Shown here: positions 7,398 through 14,589 of the stretch, one piece after another
Layout of the letters: each line of letters starts with the position of its first letter
How positions within the stretch are numbered: the stretch's first letter is position 1
NCBI RefSeq assembly: GCF_030055425.1
Contig: NZ_JASFYE010000001.1
Location: forward strand, 387,345-434,582
Length of the DNA: 47,238 nucleotides
DNA from: Methanothermobacter sp.
GTDB taxonomy: Archaea; Methanobacteriota; Methanobacteria; Methanobacteriales; Methanothermobacteraceae
Reading direction: 5' to 3'
The notes under the pieces: model-generated
Seen by the model: the letters and a program-made list of their open reading frames with translations, nothing else
What the model was told of the DNA's origin: nothing
The model's database searches: none
Translations under genes and position numbers: made by a program

Positions 7398-7899
7398 CTA
7401 GGGCAACTATGAGTTCATCGAGCCATCTGAGCCATTCTGTGTATTTCATGCTGGGGTATGAGATGTCTGCATTTGGATGCATGTACCTGCAGAGGGTCAC
7501 TGTTTTAAGGTGGGGTGCAAAGGCCTTGAGGGTTGAGAGACCCTGTGAACCTATGTAATAGGGAACACCTATGAAGCATACAAGGTCATAATTGCCATTT
7601 CCATCGAAGCCCTCCCAGTCAGGATTTTTGAGGTTGTTTACAAGTTCGATTACCCCTATTATGTTTTTCCTTCTCAGTTCATTTATCCTGAGACTGGACC
7701 CTCCTGTTAGAGCAACCCCCATTTTCCCTTTTTTTATTATTTTAACTATCCTGTCCAGTATATCATGGGGAAGGTCATTTACCAGTGACCCCACCACCAT
7801 GAGCGGTCTTTCAGACTTTTTTATTGTCAATGCAACCATTTCTGGTGGCATGACGGTTGCATTCCTTATTGATGTTAGAGCTGGGTTCCATGCGGTCAT
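7390..7899 (-). CDS. cdhB: CO dehydrogenase/acetyl-CoA synthase epsilon subunit
   Basis: This 169-residue protein has KKSERPLMVVGSLVND near residue 27 and the DPNWPGLDGNGNYD-type motif (NPDWEGFDGNGNYDLVCFIG) that marks the small CdhB subunit of the archaeal alpha2-epsilon2 CO dehydrogenase. CdhB has a DHS-like nucleotide-binding fold without metal ligands and packs against CdhA. Here it is transcribed away from cdhA from a shared 81-bp intergenic region, unlike the usual collinear cdhAB order. There is no obvious Shine-Dalgarno directly before the ATG. The length matches the family (about 165-170). Confidence 0.87.
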   Translation of the reverse strand: MTAWNPALTSIRNATVMPPEMVALTIKKSERPLMVVGSLVNDLPHDILDRIVKIIKKGKMGVALTGGSSLRINELRRKNIIGVIELVNNLKNPDWEGFDGNGNYDLVCFIGVPYYIGSQGLSTLKAFAPHLKTVTLCRYMHPNADISYPSMKYTEWLRWLDELIVALEQ

Positions 7900-7910
7900 G
7901 CTTTCACAAC

Positions 7911-7959
7911 ATTTAAATACTGCCTTTACAATTATAATGATTAATAATGATATTTATAG
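7911..7959. promoter_or_regulatory. Divergent cdhB/cdhA promoter region
   Basis: Two TATA-like elements face each other. ATTTAAATA at 7911-7919 fits transcription of cdhA, with start expected near 7940. TATTTATAG at 7951-7959, read on the minus strand as CTATAAATA, fits cdhB with start near 7927. The predicted transcripts overlap by a few bases, so the two genes may be mutually influenced or jointly regulated. Confidence 0.5.
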
Positions 7960-7980
7960 TTGATGGTATATGGTGACAGC

Positions 7981-10332
7981 ATGCCAAGAGCATCAAAGGA
8001 TACAATAAATGTTAAGGGACTTCGCCTTGAATTCGGTGAAATTGACGAATACCTCAAAAGAAAATCATGCGAGAGTAAGAGGGCGTCTGTGGATTACAAT
8101 GAGCTTAGAAAATGGGACCTCAATCTCCTATCCCATTTCAAGCCATTCTATGCACCCCTCTGTGACCTATGCTGCATGTGCACCTACGGCAAATGTGACC
8201 TTCTGGGTAAGAGGGGAGCCTGCGGTATAAACCTCGAGAAACAGCAGGCAAGGGAGACCCTATCAACTGCAGTTATAGGTGCATCAGCACATGCAGCCCA
8301 CGCAAGGGACCTCGTGGACACCCTTATCGAGAAAAACCCCACATCAGAACTCCATTATGATAGTTCAATAGACATAAAGACACCAATATCCACCACAGTA
8401 ACCGGTATAGATCCTGAAACACCAGAGGACCTCGACAGGATAATGACATACATAGAAAGGGAGCTCACAAATCTCATGGCCTCAGTTCATACCGGTCAGG
8501 AGGCTGATGTAACCGATTTCGAGTCAAAGGCCCTCCATGCCGGCATGTTGGATATCATGGCCCTTGAGGTGGCCGAGATAGCACAGATAAACCAGTATGG
8601 GCTCCCCACAGGCAAAGCAGATACGCACATGCTGGAAATTGGAATGGACGTTATAGACAGTAAAAAACCGGTAATACTCTGCATAGGGCACAACATAGCG
8701 CCCTCAGCTGAGATAATAGACTACGCAGAGGATATCGGTGTTGAGGAGGAAATCGAGATCTGTGGCCTCTGCTGCACAGCCATGGAGATGGGCAGGTACT
8801 CAAAATCATCGAAGATAGTTGGGCCCATATCAAGGCAGCTCACCTTCCTCAGATCAGGAATTCCAGATGTGGTTGTACTGGATGAACAGTGCATACGCTC
8901 AGATGTATATGATGTGTGCAGTGAGATGGGGATGGTTGTGGTTGCAACAAGTGACAAATGCAGTATGGGCCTTGAGGACATGACTGAAGAGAACCCCTAC
9001 AGGATAATAAACAGGATACTGCAGGAGAAAATACCGGGGGTTCTTATAAAGGATGAAAAAAAGGTTGCCATGGTTGCTGTGAACCTTGCACTTCAGCTTA
9101 CCCGTGGCAGGGACCCCAAAACATCAGACCGTTTCAGTGTGAACTGTGTGAGGTGCTCACCCTGTGATTCAAACTGCACTCCAGCCAGGAAACCAGAAAA
9201 ACAAAAAGATCTTGAGCTAAATTCAGTGCTGGGATACTGTGAACTATGTGGGGAATGCAACCGTGTCTGCCCGGCAATGCTGCCCATCATGGAGGCAATA
9301 TATGATGCAAAGAAGGGTGACTTCCGCGCCATGAGGACCCTCTATGAAAGCTGCAGTGGCTGCGGTCGGTGCATGGAGGTATGCCCTATGGGAGTGCCCA
9401 TCCTGGATATCATAAGAGAATCACGCGGAGAAACCCCTGAAAGATTCCTCATAAGGGCAGGCAGGGGGCCGGTACAGGATATAGAGATAAGGAGGGTAGG
9501 TGCCCCGATAGTGTTCGGTGATATACCCGGCGTCATATCACTTGCAGGATGCTCCAACTACCCCTCAGGTGAAAGGGATGTGCAGATAATCGCTGAGGAG
9601 TTCCTCAAAAGGGGCTATATAGTACTTGCAGCAGGATGTGCGGCCATGGATATAGCCCTCACACATGATGACGAGGGCAGAACACTCTATGAAAAATACC
9701 CTGGAGACTTCGATAGGGGAGGACTTCTCAACCTCGGCCCCTGTGTCGGGAACTCCCATGCAATTGGAAGCGCCATAAAGATAGCCAACATATTCGCAGG
9801 GGTGCCCATGAATGGGAACACCGTTGAAATAGCAGATTACATAATCAACCGGATAGGTGTCTGTGTGATAGGATGGGGTGCCATGTCACAGAAGGCATTT
9901 GCAATAGTCACCGGGGCAAACAGGTGGGGTATACCTGCAGTTCTCGGGCCCCACGCATCAAAGTACCGCAGGCTTTACCTGGGTGAATCCAGCGCAAGGG
10001 TGATAAGGGATAAATCTAATGACAGCATGGTCACCTCTGAACCGGCCCCACCCCACCTGACCTACGCGGCAGAGAGTATCAACGAATGCCTGGTTATGGC
10101 TTCAAAGATGTGCATAAGACCCAACGACACACCCCGAGGGCGAATGGTGAAGCTCAGCAACTACGTTGACCTCCACCTGAAATATTACGGCGATCTACCT
10201 GCGGATATTGACCTCTTCGTAAGGAATGAGAGGGAGATCCCCTACAAGCATAAAGATGATATACTGGAGATACTGAGGGAAAAGAACTGGAAACCACGTG
10301 AGCCAGTAAAGGAGCCCACGATCATCAGGTGA
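7981..10332 (+). CDS. cdhA: CO dehydrogenase (CODH/ACS) alpha subunit
   Basis: The protein is 783 residues from ATG 7981, where GGTGA lies 4 bp upstream; an in-frame ATG at 7960 lacks such a site. It is the Ni-Fe-S catalytic subunit that interconverts CO and CO2. The B/D-cluster motif is CDLCCMCTYGKCD with GKRGACGI near residues 60-85. All six expected C-cluster ligands are present: His237 (CIGHN), Cys264/265 (GLCCTA), Cys304 (DEQC), Cys524 (AGCSN), Cys553 (AAGCAAM) and Cys588 (GPCVGN). Two ferredoxin-type motifs (CELCGECNRVCP, CSGCGRCMEVCP) lie near residues 420-480. It therefore looks active. No cdhC, cdhD or cdhE lies nearby; the partners here are cdhB (divergent) and a polyferredoxin. Confidence 0.93.
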   Translation: MPRASKDTINVKGLRLEFGEIDEYLKRKSCESKRASVDYNELRKWDLNLLSHFKPFYAPLCDLCCMCTYGKCDLLGKRGACGINLEKQQARETLSTAVIGASAHAAHARDLVDTLIEKNPTSELHYDSSIDIKTPISTTVTGIDPETPEDLDRIMTYIERELTNLMASVHTGQEADVTDFESKALHAGMLDIMALEVAEIAQINQYGLPTGKADTHMLEIGMDVIDSKKPVILCIGHNIAPSAEIIDYAEDIGVEEEIEICGLCCTAMEMGRYSKSSKIVGPISRQLTFLRSGIPDVVVLDEQCIRSDVYDVCSEMGMVVVATSDKCSMGLEDMTEENPYRIINRILQEKIPGVLIKDEKKVAMVAVNLALQLTRGRDPKTSDRFSVNCVRCSPCDSNCTPARKPEKQKDLELNSVLGYCELCGECNRVCPAMLPIMEAIYDAKKGDFRAMRTLYESCSGCGRCMEVCPMGVPILDIIRESRGETPERFLIRAGRGPVQDIEIRRVGAPIVFGDIPGVISLAGCSNYPSGERDVQIIAEEFLKRGYIVLAAGCAAMDIALTHDDEGRTLYEKYPGDFDRGGLLNLGPCVGNSHAIGSAIKIANIFAGVPMNGNTVEIADYIINRIGVCVIGWGAMSQKAFAIVTGANRWGIPAVLGPHASKYRRLYLGESSARVIRDKSNDSMVTSEPAPPHLTYAAESINECLVMASKMCIRPNDTPRGRMVKLSNYVDLHLKYYGDLPADIDLFVRNEREIPYKHKDDILEILREKNWKPREPVKEPTIIR

Positions 10333-10336
10333 TCCC

Positions 10337-10717
10337 ATGGGCGGAATAGTAATTAAAAATGAGCTGATGTGCTCAGGCTGTGGCCTCTGTGTCAGGGCTT
10401 GCCAGCAGGTTCATGGTAAGAAAAAAATGAAGTACGCAGAAAAACCTGTATTCTGCAGACAGTGTAGCAACGCCCCCTGTTTAAGTGCCTGCAGGGTTGG
10501 TGCAGTTAAGATAATAAATAATATTCCTGTCATTGACCCTGAAATGTGTGTCGGCTGCAGACTCTGCCTTGAGGCCTGTCCTGAAGGATGCATAATATTT
10601 GAAGATCTGGTGGCAGACAAGTGTGCCCTGTGCCTTGATGCTGACGTTCTGATTCCGGCATGTATTGAAGCATGCCCCAGCAGTCTTCTCAGAGTGGAAA
10701 TCAGTAAACACCACTGA
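10337..10717 (+). CDS. CooF-like four-cluster 4Fe-4S ferredoxin
   Basis: This 126-residue iron-sulfur protein has four Cys motifs in order: CSGCGLCVRAC, CRQCSNAPCLSAC, CVGCRLCLEACPEGC and CALCLDADVLIPACIEAC. That arrangement is typical of CooF/HycB-type electron carriers. It begins 4 bp after the cdhA stop, with GGTGAT overlapping the cdhA end, so it is co-translated with the CODH alpha subunit. The natural role would be to carry electrons between CODH and a redox partner. Its stop codon lies in the first unit of the 69-bp tandem repeat. The last residues (SKHH) are not conserved-looking and may have been reshaped by the repeat. Confidence 0.85.
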   Translation: MGGIVIKNELMCSGCGLCVRACQQVHGKKKMKYAEKPVFCRQCSNAPCLSACRVGAVKIINNIPVIDPEMCVGCRLCLEACPEGCIIFEDLVADKCALCLDADVLIPACIEACPSSLLRVEISKHH

Positions 10718-10940
10718 ATGGTCCTCTTCACAGCCCCATCGGACTTGAATGATCAGGAAAAACCATGTCATCACAAACATCACTGAATGGTCCTCTTCAC
10801 AGCCCCATCGGACTTGAATGATCAGGAAAAACCATGTCATCACAAACATCACTGAATGGTCCTCTTCACAGCCCCATCGGACTTGAATGATCAGGAAAAA
10901 CCATGTCATCACAAACATCACTGAATGGTCCTCTTCACAG
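10712..10940 (+). repeat. Perfect tandem repeat, 69-bp unit, 3.3 copies
   Basis: Three identical 69-bp units start at 10712, 10781 and 10850, followed by a 22-bp partial fourth at 10919. Each begins CACTGAATGGTCCTCTTCAC. I find no mismatch between units. The first unit contains the ferredoxin stop (TGA 10715-10717). The partial last unit contains the stop of the convergent membrane-protein gene (10918-10920 on the minus strand). The array thus fills the junction of two convergent genes. Confidence 0.97.
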
Positions 10941-12003
10941 TGACTGTATGTGCCATTACAAGGGCTGATATTATTATATAGGTGAGCAGGGCCGATGAGT
11001 TAAAGGACCTGTTGAATATAAACAGGCCCACCAGGCTCTGTGAGAGGAACGCCGCCAGTGAACCTATGAGCAGGGCCTCCCTTCCCAGGTGCATTCTGCT
11101 CCCATTGAGCCTCTGCTCCTGATATTTTTTAAGAACCCTGAGGCCAGAGAAGGTGACTATCATGACCCAGGCGAGGAGGAAGAGCAGGCCAAAGAAACCT
11201 GCATCAAAGGCCACCGCAAATATACCTGGCAGCATGTAGTCTATGTAGTCCTTCTTTACAACCAGAACGCCATAGAATATGTGGTAGGGGAGGCCAAGGT
11301 TCTGTATCATGGTAACTGGAAGGGTGATGTAACCATCGGCGCCACCAAGGCAGGCTGATTTCCAGTAACATGACCCCTGGACATGCCCCCAGAATGTGGT
11401 ATTCTTAAGTACCAGCGAAAGGCTTGGGATGGTGTTCTCCTCAAGCCTTGTGATCCTGAGCATGGGGCTTAGAACACTTTTATGGAGAACCTTCGATAGG
11501 AACTCCATCAGTGCAAATGCTCCTGCACCTGCAAGAACAAATGATAGAACCGATTTTCTGGTTATCCTTGTGCTTCTCCTGAAACTCTTTGACATGAGCA
11601 GGTACCCGAACGCCCAGCCAAGGAGCCATAAAACCAGGAAGGAGCGGTGCATGAGTCCCCCTGCAATTGCTATTATGAAGAATAGGAGCAGGGAGAGTTT
11701 CTTAACCGATGTAGACCTTATACCCGCCTCCGTGAGGAGATTTGATGATGCCACCATTGTAACCCAGAATAGAACCGCAAATGGGCCAAAGGGGTGTGTG
11801 AACTCGTGGTGTGAGAGGAATGGCAGGAGGAGAAAGGCGGCATCAAATGAGAATATGAGAGCCAGTATAACCGTTATTACCGTTCCAAGGAACATCACAA
11901 GACTCAGAGGTACTGCAACCACATTGAAGAGGAGTATTATGCCAACGTGGATTATCACTGCAACTTCAAGTATGAACTGAAGGTTATTCTGAGCTATAAA
12001 CAT
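10918..12003 (-). CDS. Polytopic membrane protein, unknown function
   Basis: This 361-residue hydrophobic protein has about nine to ten predicted membrane helices. They are packed densely in residues 8-130, then after a basic loop (SKSFRRSTRITRKS), and again in residues 255-355. A soluble, probably external loop near residues 180-235 contains two Cys (GSCYWKSACLGGADGY) and aromatic residues. The topology recalls glycan polymerase/ligase-type envelope proteins, but I see no diagnostic motif and assign no function. The last codons lie inside the partial unit of the 69-bp repeat. The start ATG has no Shine-Dalgarno and sits about 28 bp from a TATA box, suggesting a leaderless transcript. Confidence 0.7.
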   Translation of the reverse strand: MFIAQNNLQFILEVAVIIHVGIILLFNVVAVPLSLVMFLGTVITVILALIFSFDAAFLLLPFLSHHEFTHPFGPFAVLFWVTMVASSNLLTEAGIRSTSVKKLSLLLFFIIAIAGGLMHRSFLVLWLLGWAFGYLLMSKSFRRSTRITRKSVLSFVLAGAGAFALMEFLSKVLHKSVLSPMLRITRLEENTIPSLSLVLKNTTFWGHVQGSCYWKSACLGGADGYITLPVTMIQNLGLPYHIFYGVLVVKKDYIDYMLPGIFAVAFDAGFFGLLFLLAWVMIVTFSGLRVLKKYQEQRLNGSRMHLGREALLIGSLAAFLSQSLVGLFIFNRSFNSSALLTYIIISALVMAHTVTVKRTIQ

Positions 12004-12022
12004 GATAGGGATATTGTATTAA

Positions 12023-12040
12023 CCTATAATATATATCATT
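12023..12040 (-). promoter_or_regulatory. TATA box of the membrane-protein gene (near-leaderless)
   Basis: On the minus strand the sequence reads AATGATATATATTATAGG, centred about 28 bp before ATG 12003. Initiation would fall within a few bases of the start codon. Confidence 0.55.
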
Positions 12041-12138
12041 CTCCGAGCGGCTATTTGAATTGACTGATAGTCATGACAGATAAAGTAACTGAAAGGATGC
12101 CGTCCCATTGATCACTGAACCATGAACAAAAAAAGAGT

Positions 12139-12999
12139 TTATGGGGACGTCATCCCCACAATGTAGTCATATATGCTCTGGAGAAATGCGTAGATCTGAT
12201 CAAGGATACTTGAGCCTCCAAACTGCTGACTCACGCTTTCAAGCCTCTGTTTAAATTCCGTGAGGTTTCCCTGGACCCTCTGGGATGCTGAAACCGAATC
12301 TGCGACCTGCTGAACCTGATTTTCTGTTAGGTTGATATTCATCTGCTGTGAGACATCAACGACAATGTTCTTTATCTCATCGGGGTTCTGAAGGTTCTGA
12401 TCCTGTGTCCTGTTCTTGACCTCATCAAAGAGCTGTGCCACCTCATCGCCGGTTGCATTGGTTTCGTTCACAAGCCTGCTCTGGAGGTAGATCTCCTCAA
12501 CAGATGCCTTCTTGGCCTCCTCAGGTATCTTCTCACCCACAGCAACCTCATATGACTTCAGGACACCCGCAAGGGCTGCCTCTCCTGAAGCGGGTACCGG
12601 GGATGTTACAACCACGTATCCGCGGTCAATACCAGACGACCGTAGGGCACTGGCATACATCTCAGGGGTCACGACCCTTATCTTACCGGTATCCACAGAG
12701 ACCTTGATTCCATCTGAGTATGAGAGGTCAACCATGGCACATGAGAGTATCTGTGATGGCGAATATACACGACCTGTAACTCCCCTGGAGACCTCATTTA
12801 CCTCAGATGCTGTTACAATCTTTATATTTGCGCTATTGATATCCTTATCTGTCTTTGACTTGAAGTAATCCATCACCGCATTCCGGTATGCTGGGTTGCT
12901 GTCTGTTGCCTCCCCGAGTGTCACAGAGAATCCTGAGACTGCAAATACCGGTGCGGTTACCATGAATGCAAGCACAAGCGCAATGATAAGTCGCCTCAT
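12139..12999 (-). CDS. Secreted DUF1002 (YpuA-like) protein
   Basis: The protein has 286 residues, with a signal peptide (MRRLIIALVLAFMVTAPVFA, likely cleaved after Ala20). An N-terminal alpha/beta domain (residues 25-150) includes YVVVTSPVPASGEAALAGVL, followed by a helical Gln/Asn-rich C-terminal part. This pattern matches the DUF1002 family known from Firmicutes YpuA and methanogens; its function is not established. GGAGGT lies 7 bp before the ATG. The final stretch (QIYAFLQSIYDYIVGM) is amphipathic rather than a clear membrane anchor. The gene stands alone with its own promoter. Confidence 0.8.
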   Translation of the reverse strand: MRRLIIALVLAFMVTAPVFAVSGFSVTLGEATDSNPAYRNAVMDYFKSKTDKDINSANIKIVTASEVNEVSRGVTGRVYSPSQILSCAMVDLSYSDGIKVSVDTGKIRVVTPEMYASALRSSGIDRGYVVVTSPVPASGEAALAGVLKSYEVAVGEKIPEEAKKASVEEIYLQSRLVNETNATGDEVAQLFDEVKNRTQDQNLQNPDEIKNIVVDVSQQMNINLTENQVQQVADSVSASQRVQGNLTEFKQRLESVSQQFGGSSILDQIYAFLQSIYDYIVGMTSP

Positions 13000-13035
13000 A
13001 ACAATACCTCCATTTATTAATTAATACACGAGGAG

Positions 13036-13063
13036 ATATATATGTACTAATCTGTGGCCACAG
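13036..13063 (-). promoter_or_regulatory. Promoter of the DUF1002 gene with an adjacent 12-bp palindrome
   Basis: On the minus strand CATATATAT (13036-13044) is a good TATA box for the DUF1002 gene. Eight bases upstream of it lies the perfect palindrome CTGTGGCCACAG (13052-13063), a plausible binding site for a dimeric regulator. Confidence 0.45.
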
Positions 13064-13064
13064 C

Positions 13065-13142
13065 AAAGCACTTACTACATGACAAGTGCCAAATAAAGCA
13101 AAAACACCAAAAATAAAAGTAAAGCCCTTATTACATGATAAG
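13065..13142 (+). repeat. Imperfect 22-bp direct repeat (offset 56)
   Basis: Bases 13065-13086 and 13121-13142 share the pattern AAAGC-CTTA-TACATGA-AAG, with 19 of 22 positions identical. They lie in the A-rich gap between the taw1 stop and the DUF1002 promoter. Confidence 0.7.
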
Positions 13143-13163
13143 CAAAAGCCATAGCAGAAAATC

Positions 13164-14075
13164 TTATGCCAGGAGAACAACCCTGCTTTCCCTTGACTCG
13201 TCAACAATCTCCATTCCACAGCTGTCTGCAATGCTATCTGCAAATTCATGAACCTCATAGAATAGGGGCATGTTATCAATTTCAAGCCTTTTCCTTGAGT
13301 ACCCGATGTACATGTAGGCCTTGACCTCAACAAAATCTGGCTGGGCCCTTTCTATCATCCTGGCGAACATTCCGGGTTTCTTCATGTTGATGTCCCTGAC
13401 AGCTGTTATACGCAGAACCTTCCTGCAGCTAAAGGATTGCATGGCCTCAAGGGATCTGTTGAGAAGATCCCATGCGTCAGGAATCTGGGGTCTGCAGAGT
13501 TTCTCGTAGGTTTCCCGGTCAGGGGCGTCAAGGGATATGTAGAGCTGTGTTGGCTCAACAGAGAGTGCCTCAAGATTGCCGGATGCAAGGCCGTTTGTCA
13601 CAAGGAACGTTGTGAAGTTTCTCTTATGGAACTCTGCAAGGAGCCCATCCATGTCTGGGTAGAGGAGGGGTTCGCCTGCAAGGGATATTGCAGCATTCGT
13701 GGGATCCTGTGCCTCCAGGACCTTTATCTTATCTGCCCTTTCATTACCGAAGTACCCGCAGAGAAGTTTCCTCTGGGCCTCAATCGCCCCCTCAATTATA
13801 TCCGACGGCTCATCATGGGGGCCATTCCAGGCTGTTTCTGTTGAAGAGAGATCCCTCCAGCAGAAAAGACATTTTTGCTGGCAGAAAGGTACACTGGGGG
13901 ACATCTGAAGGCATCTGTGGCTCCTGATACCATAGAACTTCTCCTTGTAACAGACGCCCTCATTGATTATGCTTTTCTTTGTCCAGAGGCAGGTTTTAAC
14001 TGCTGAATGCCTGTTCTCACCTACAAAACGGTATCCCATTCTTTCCATTCTTCTATGAGATTCTTCCGCATACAT
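13164..14075 (-). CDS. taw1: 4-demethylwyosine synthase (Taw1/TYW1), radical SAM
   Basis: The protein is about 303 residues. It forms the tricyclic imidazopurine of wyosine at G37 of tRNA-Phe from N1-methylguanosine and pyruvate. The radical-SAM motif CQQKCLFCW (CxxxCxxC) lies in the longer signature FYGIRSHRCLQMSPSVPFCQ, which is specific for TYW1. A second cluster is expected from Cys31 and Cys44 upstream. SLAGEPLLYPDM is the GEP-type SAM motif, and LYISLDAPDRETYEKLCRP follows. ATG 14075 is chosen; an in-frame TTG two codons upstream is possible. The length fits the archaeal enzyme (about 310), which lacks the flavodoxin domain of yeast Tyw1. Confidence 0.9.
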   Translation of the reverse strand: MYAEESHRRMERMGYRFVGENRHSAVKTCLWTKKSIINEGVCYKEKFYGIRSHRCLQMSPSVPFCQQKCLFCWRDLSSTETAWNGPHDEPSDIIEGAIEAQRKLLCGYFGNERADKIKVLEAQDPTNAAISLAGEPLLYPDMDGLLAEFHKRNFTTFLVTNGLASGNLEALSVEPTQLYISLDAPDRETYEKLCRPQIPDAWDLLNRSLEAMQSFSCRKVLRITAVRDINMKKPGMFARMIERAQPDFVEVKAYMYIGYSRKRLEIDNMPLFYEVHEFADSIADSCGMEIVDESRESRVVLLA

Positions 14076-14081
14076 TGCCAA

Positions 14082-14577
14082 CCCATCTCAAACTATCCTT
14101 GCTGATACACTGTTAATTTTCGTTGTGATTCATGTAATATATATTATAAGATTGATCCTGAATGTGGTTCACATGAACTGATAGACAAATGCTTCATAAC
14201 TTAATACCTGTGACCACACCAATATTAATATTTGTGATCTTTAACGGTCTCTTAAAATTCCATTCATGCATATACGTCTTTTTAAGTGGTTTTAAGAGCA
14301 CTGGAGCGTTTAAAAGAAGCATATTTTATCCAAAATTATTGAACAGATTTAAAAGCCATTCAATCATTTTTAAGGCACCATAATTCCCTTTTAGGTGAAA
14401 TAAAACATTTAAGAAAGGAATTAGGGGTCCACTGTCAATTCTTTACCAGATGCTCCCAAATCCAGAAATAAGCCATATATAAGCCTTTTTGTCTTATTCG
14501 GGAAACAAAGGTTTATATATATGCTTGATGTGATTAAGGTCCATGGTAAGGTCCGGCGGGTATAGCCTGCCATTATC
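14082..14577 (+). other. A/T-rich 500-bp intergenic region, no convincing gene
   Basis: The region lies between the taw1 start and the transglutaminase-like gene. It holds several TATA-like stretches: ATGTAATATATATTATAAG at 14133-14151, probably for taw1 on the minus strand; CCATATATAAGCC at 14473-14485; and TTTATATATA at 14512-14521. It also holds the palindrome AATATTAATATT near 14222 and repeated TTTAAA motifs. A 64-codon frame at 14189-14383 lacks a ribosome binding site and has ambiguous composition. A small RNA cannot be excluded. Confidence 0.5.
14512..14521 (+). promoter_or_regulatory. TATA box of the transglutaminase-like gene
   Basis: TTTATATATA lies about 30 bp before a 5' leader that starts near 14545. 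The leader contains a small hairpin (GGCGGG ... CCTGCC, 14554-14570) and then GGAGG at 14578-14582. Confidence 0.6.
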
Positions 14578-14589
14578 GGAGGCGGTAAA

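Noticed and set aside
7960-7980. Upstream in-frame ATG for cdhA
   Set aside because: It overlaps the cdhB TATA box region and lacks a ribosome binding site. ATG 7981 has GGTGA at the correct spacing.
10481-10921. 146-codon minus-strand frame through the 69-bp repeats (three identical 23-residue units)
   Set aside because: It is produced because 69 is a multiple of three and the repeat lacks stops on that strand. It is antisense to the ferredoxin gene and has no ribosome binding site.
10712-10940. CRISPR array interpretation of the 69-bp repeats
   Set aside because: Units are directly adjacent and identical over the full period, with no repeat/spacer structure, and no cas genes are present.
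14189-14383. 64-codon plus-strand frame in the A/T-rich region before the transglutaminase-like gene
   Set aside because: No Shine-Dalgarno, composition like the surrounding noncoding DNA, and no recognisable motif.
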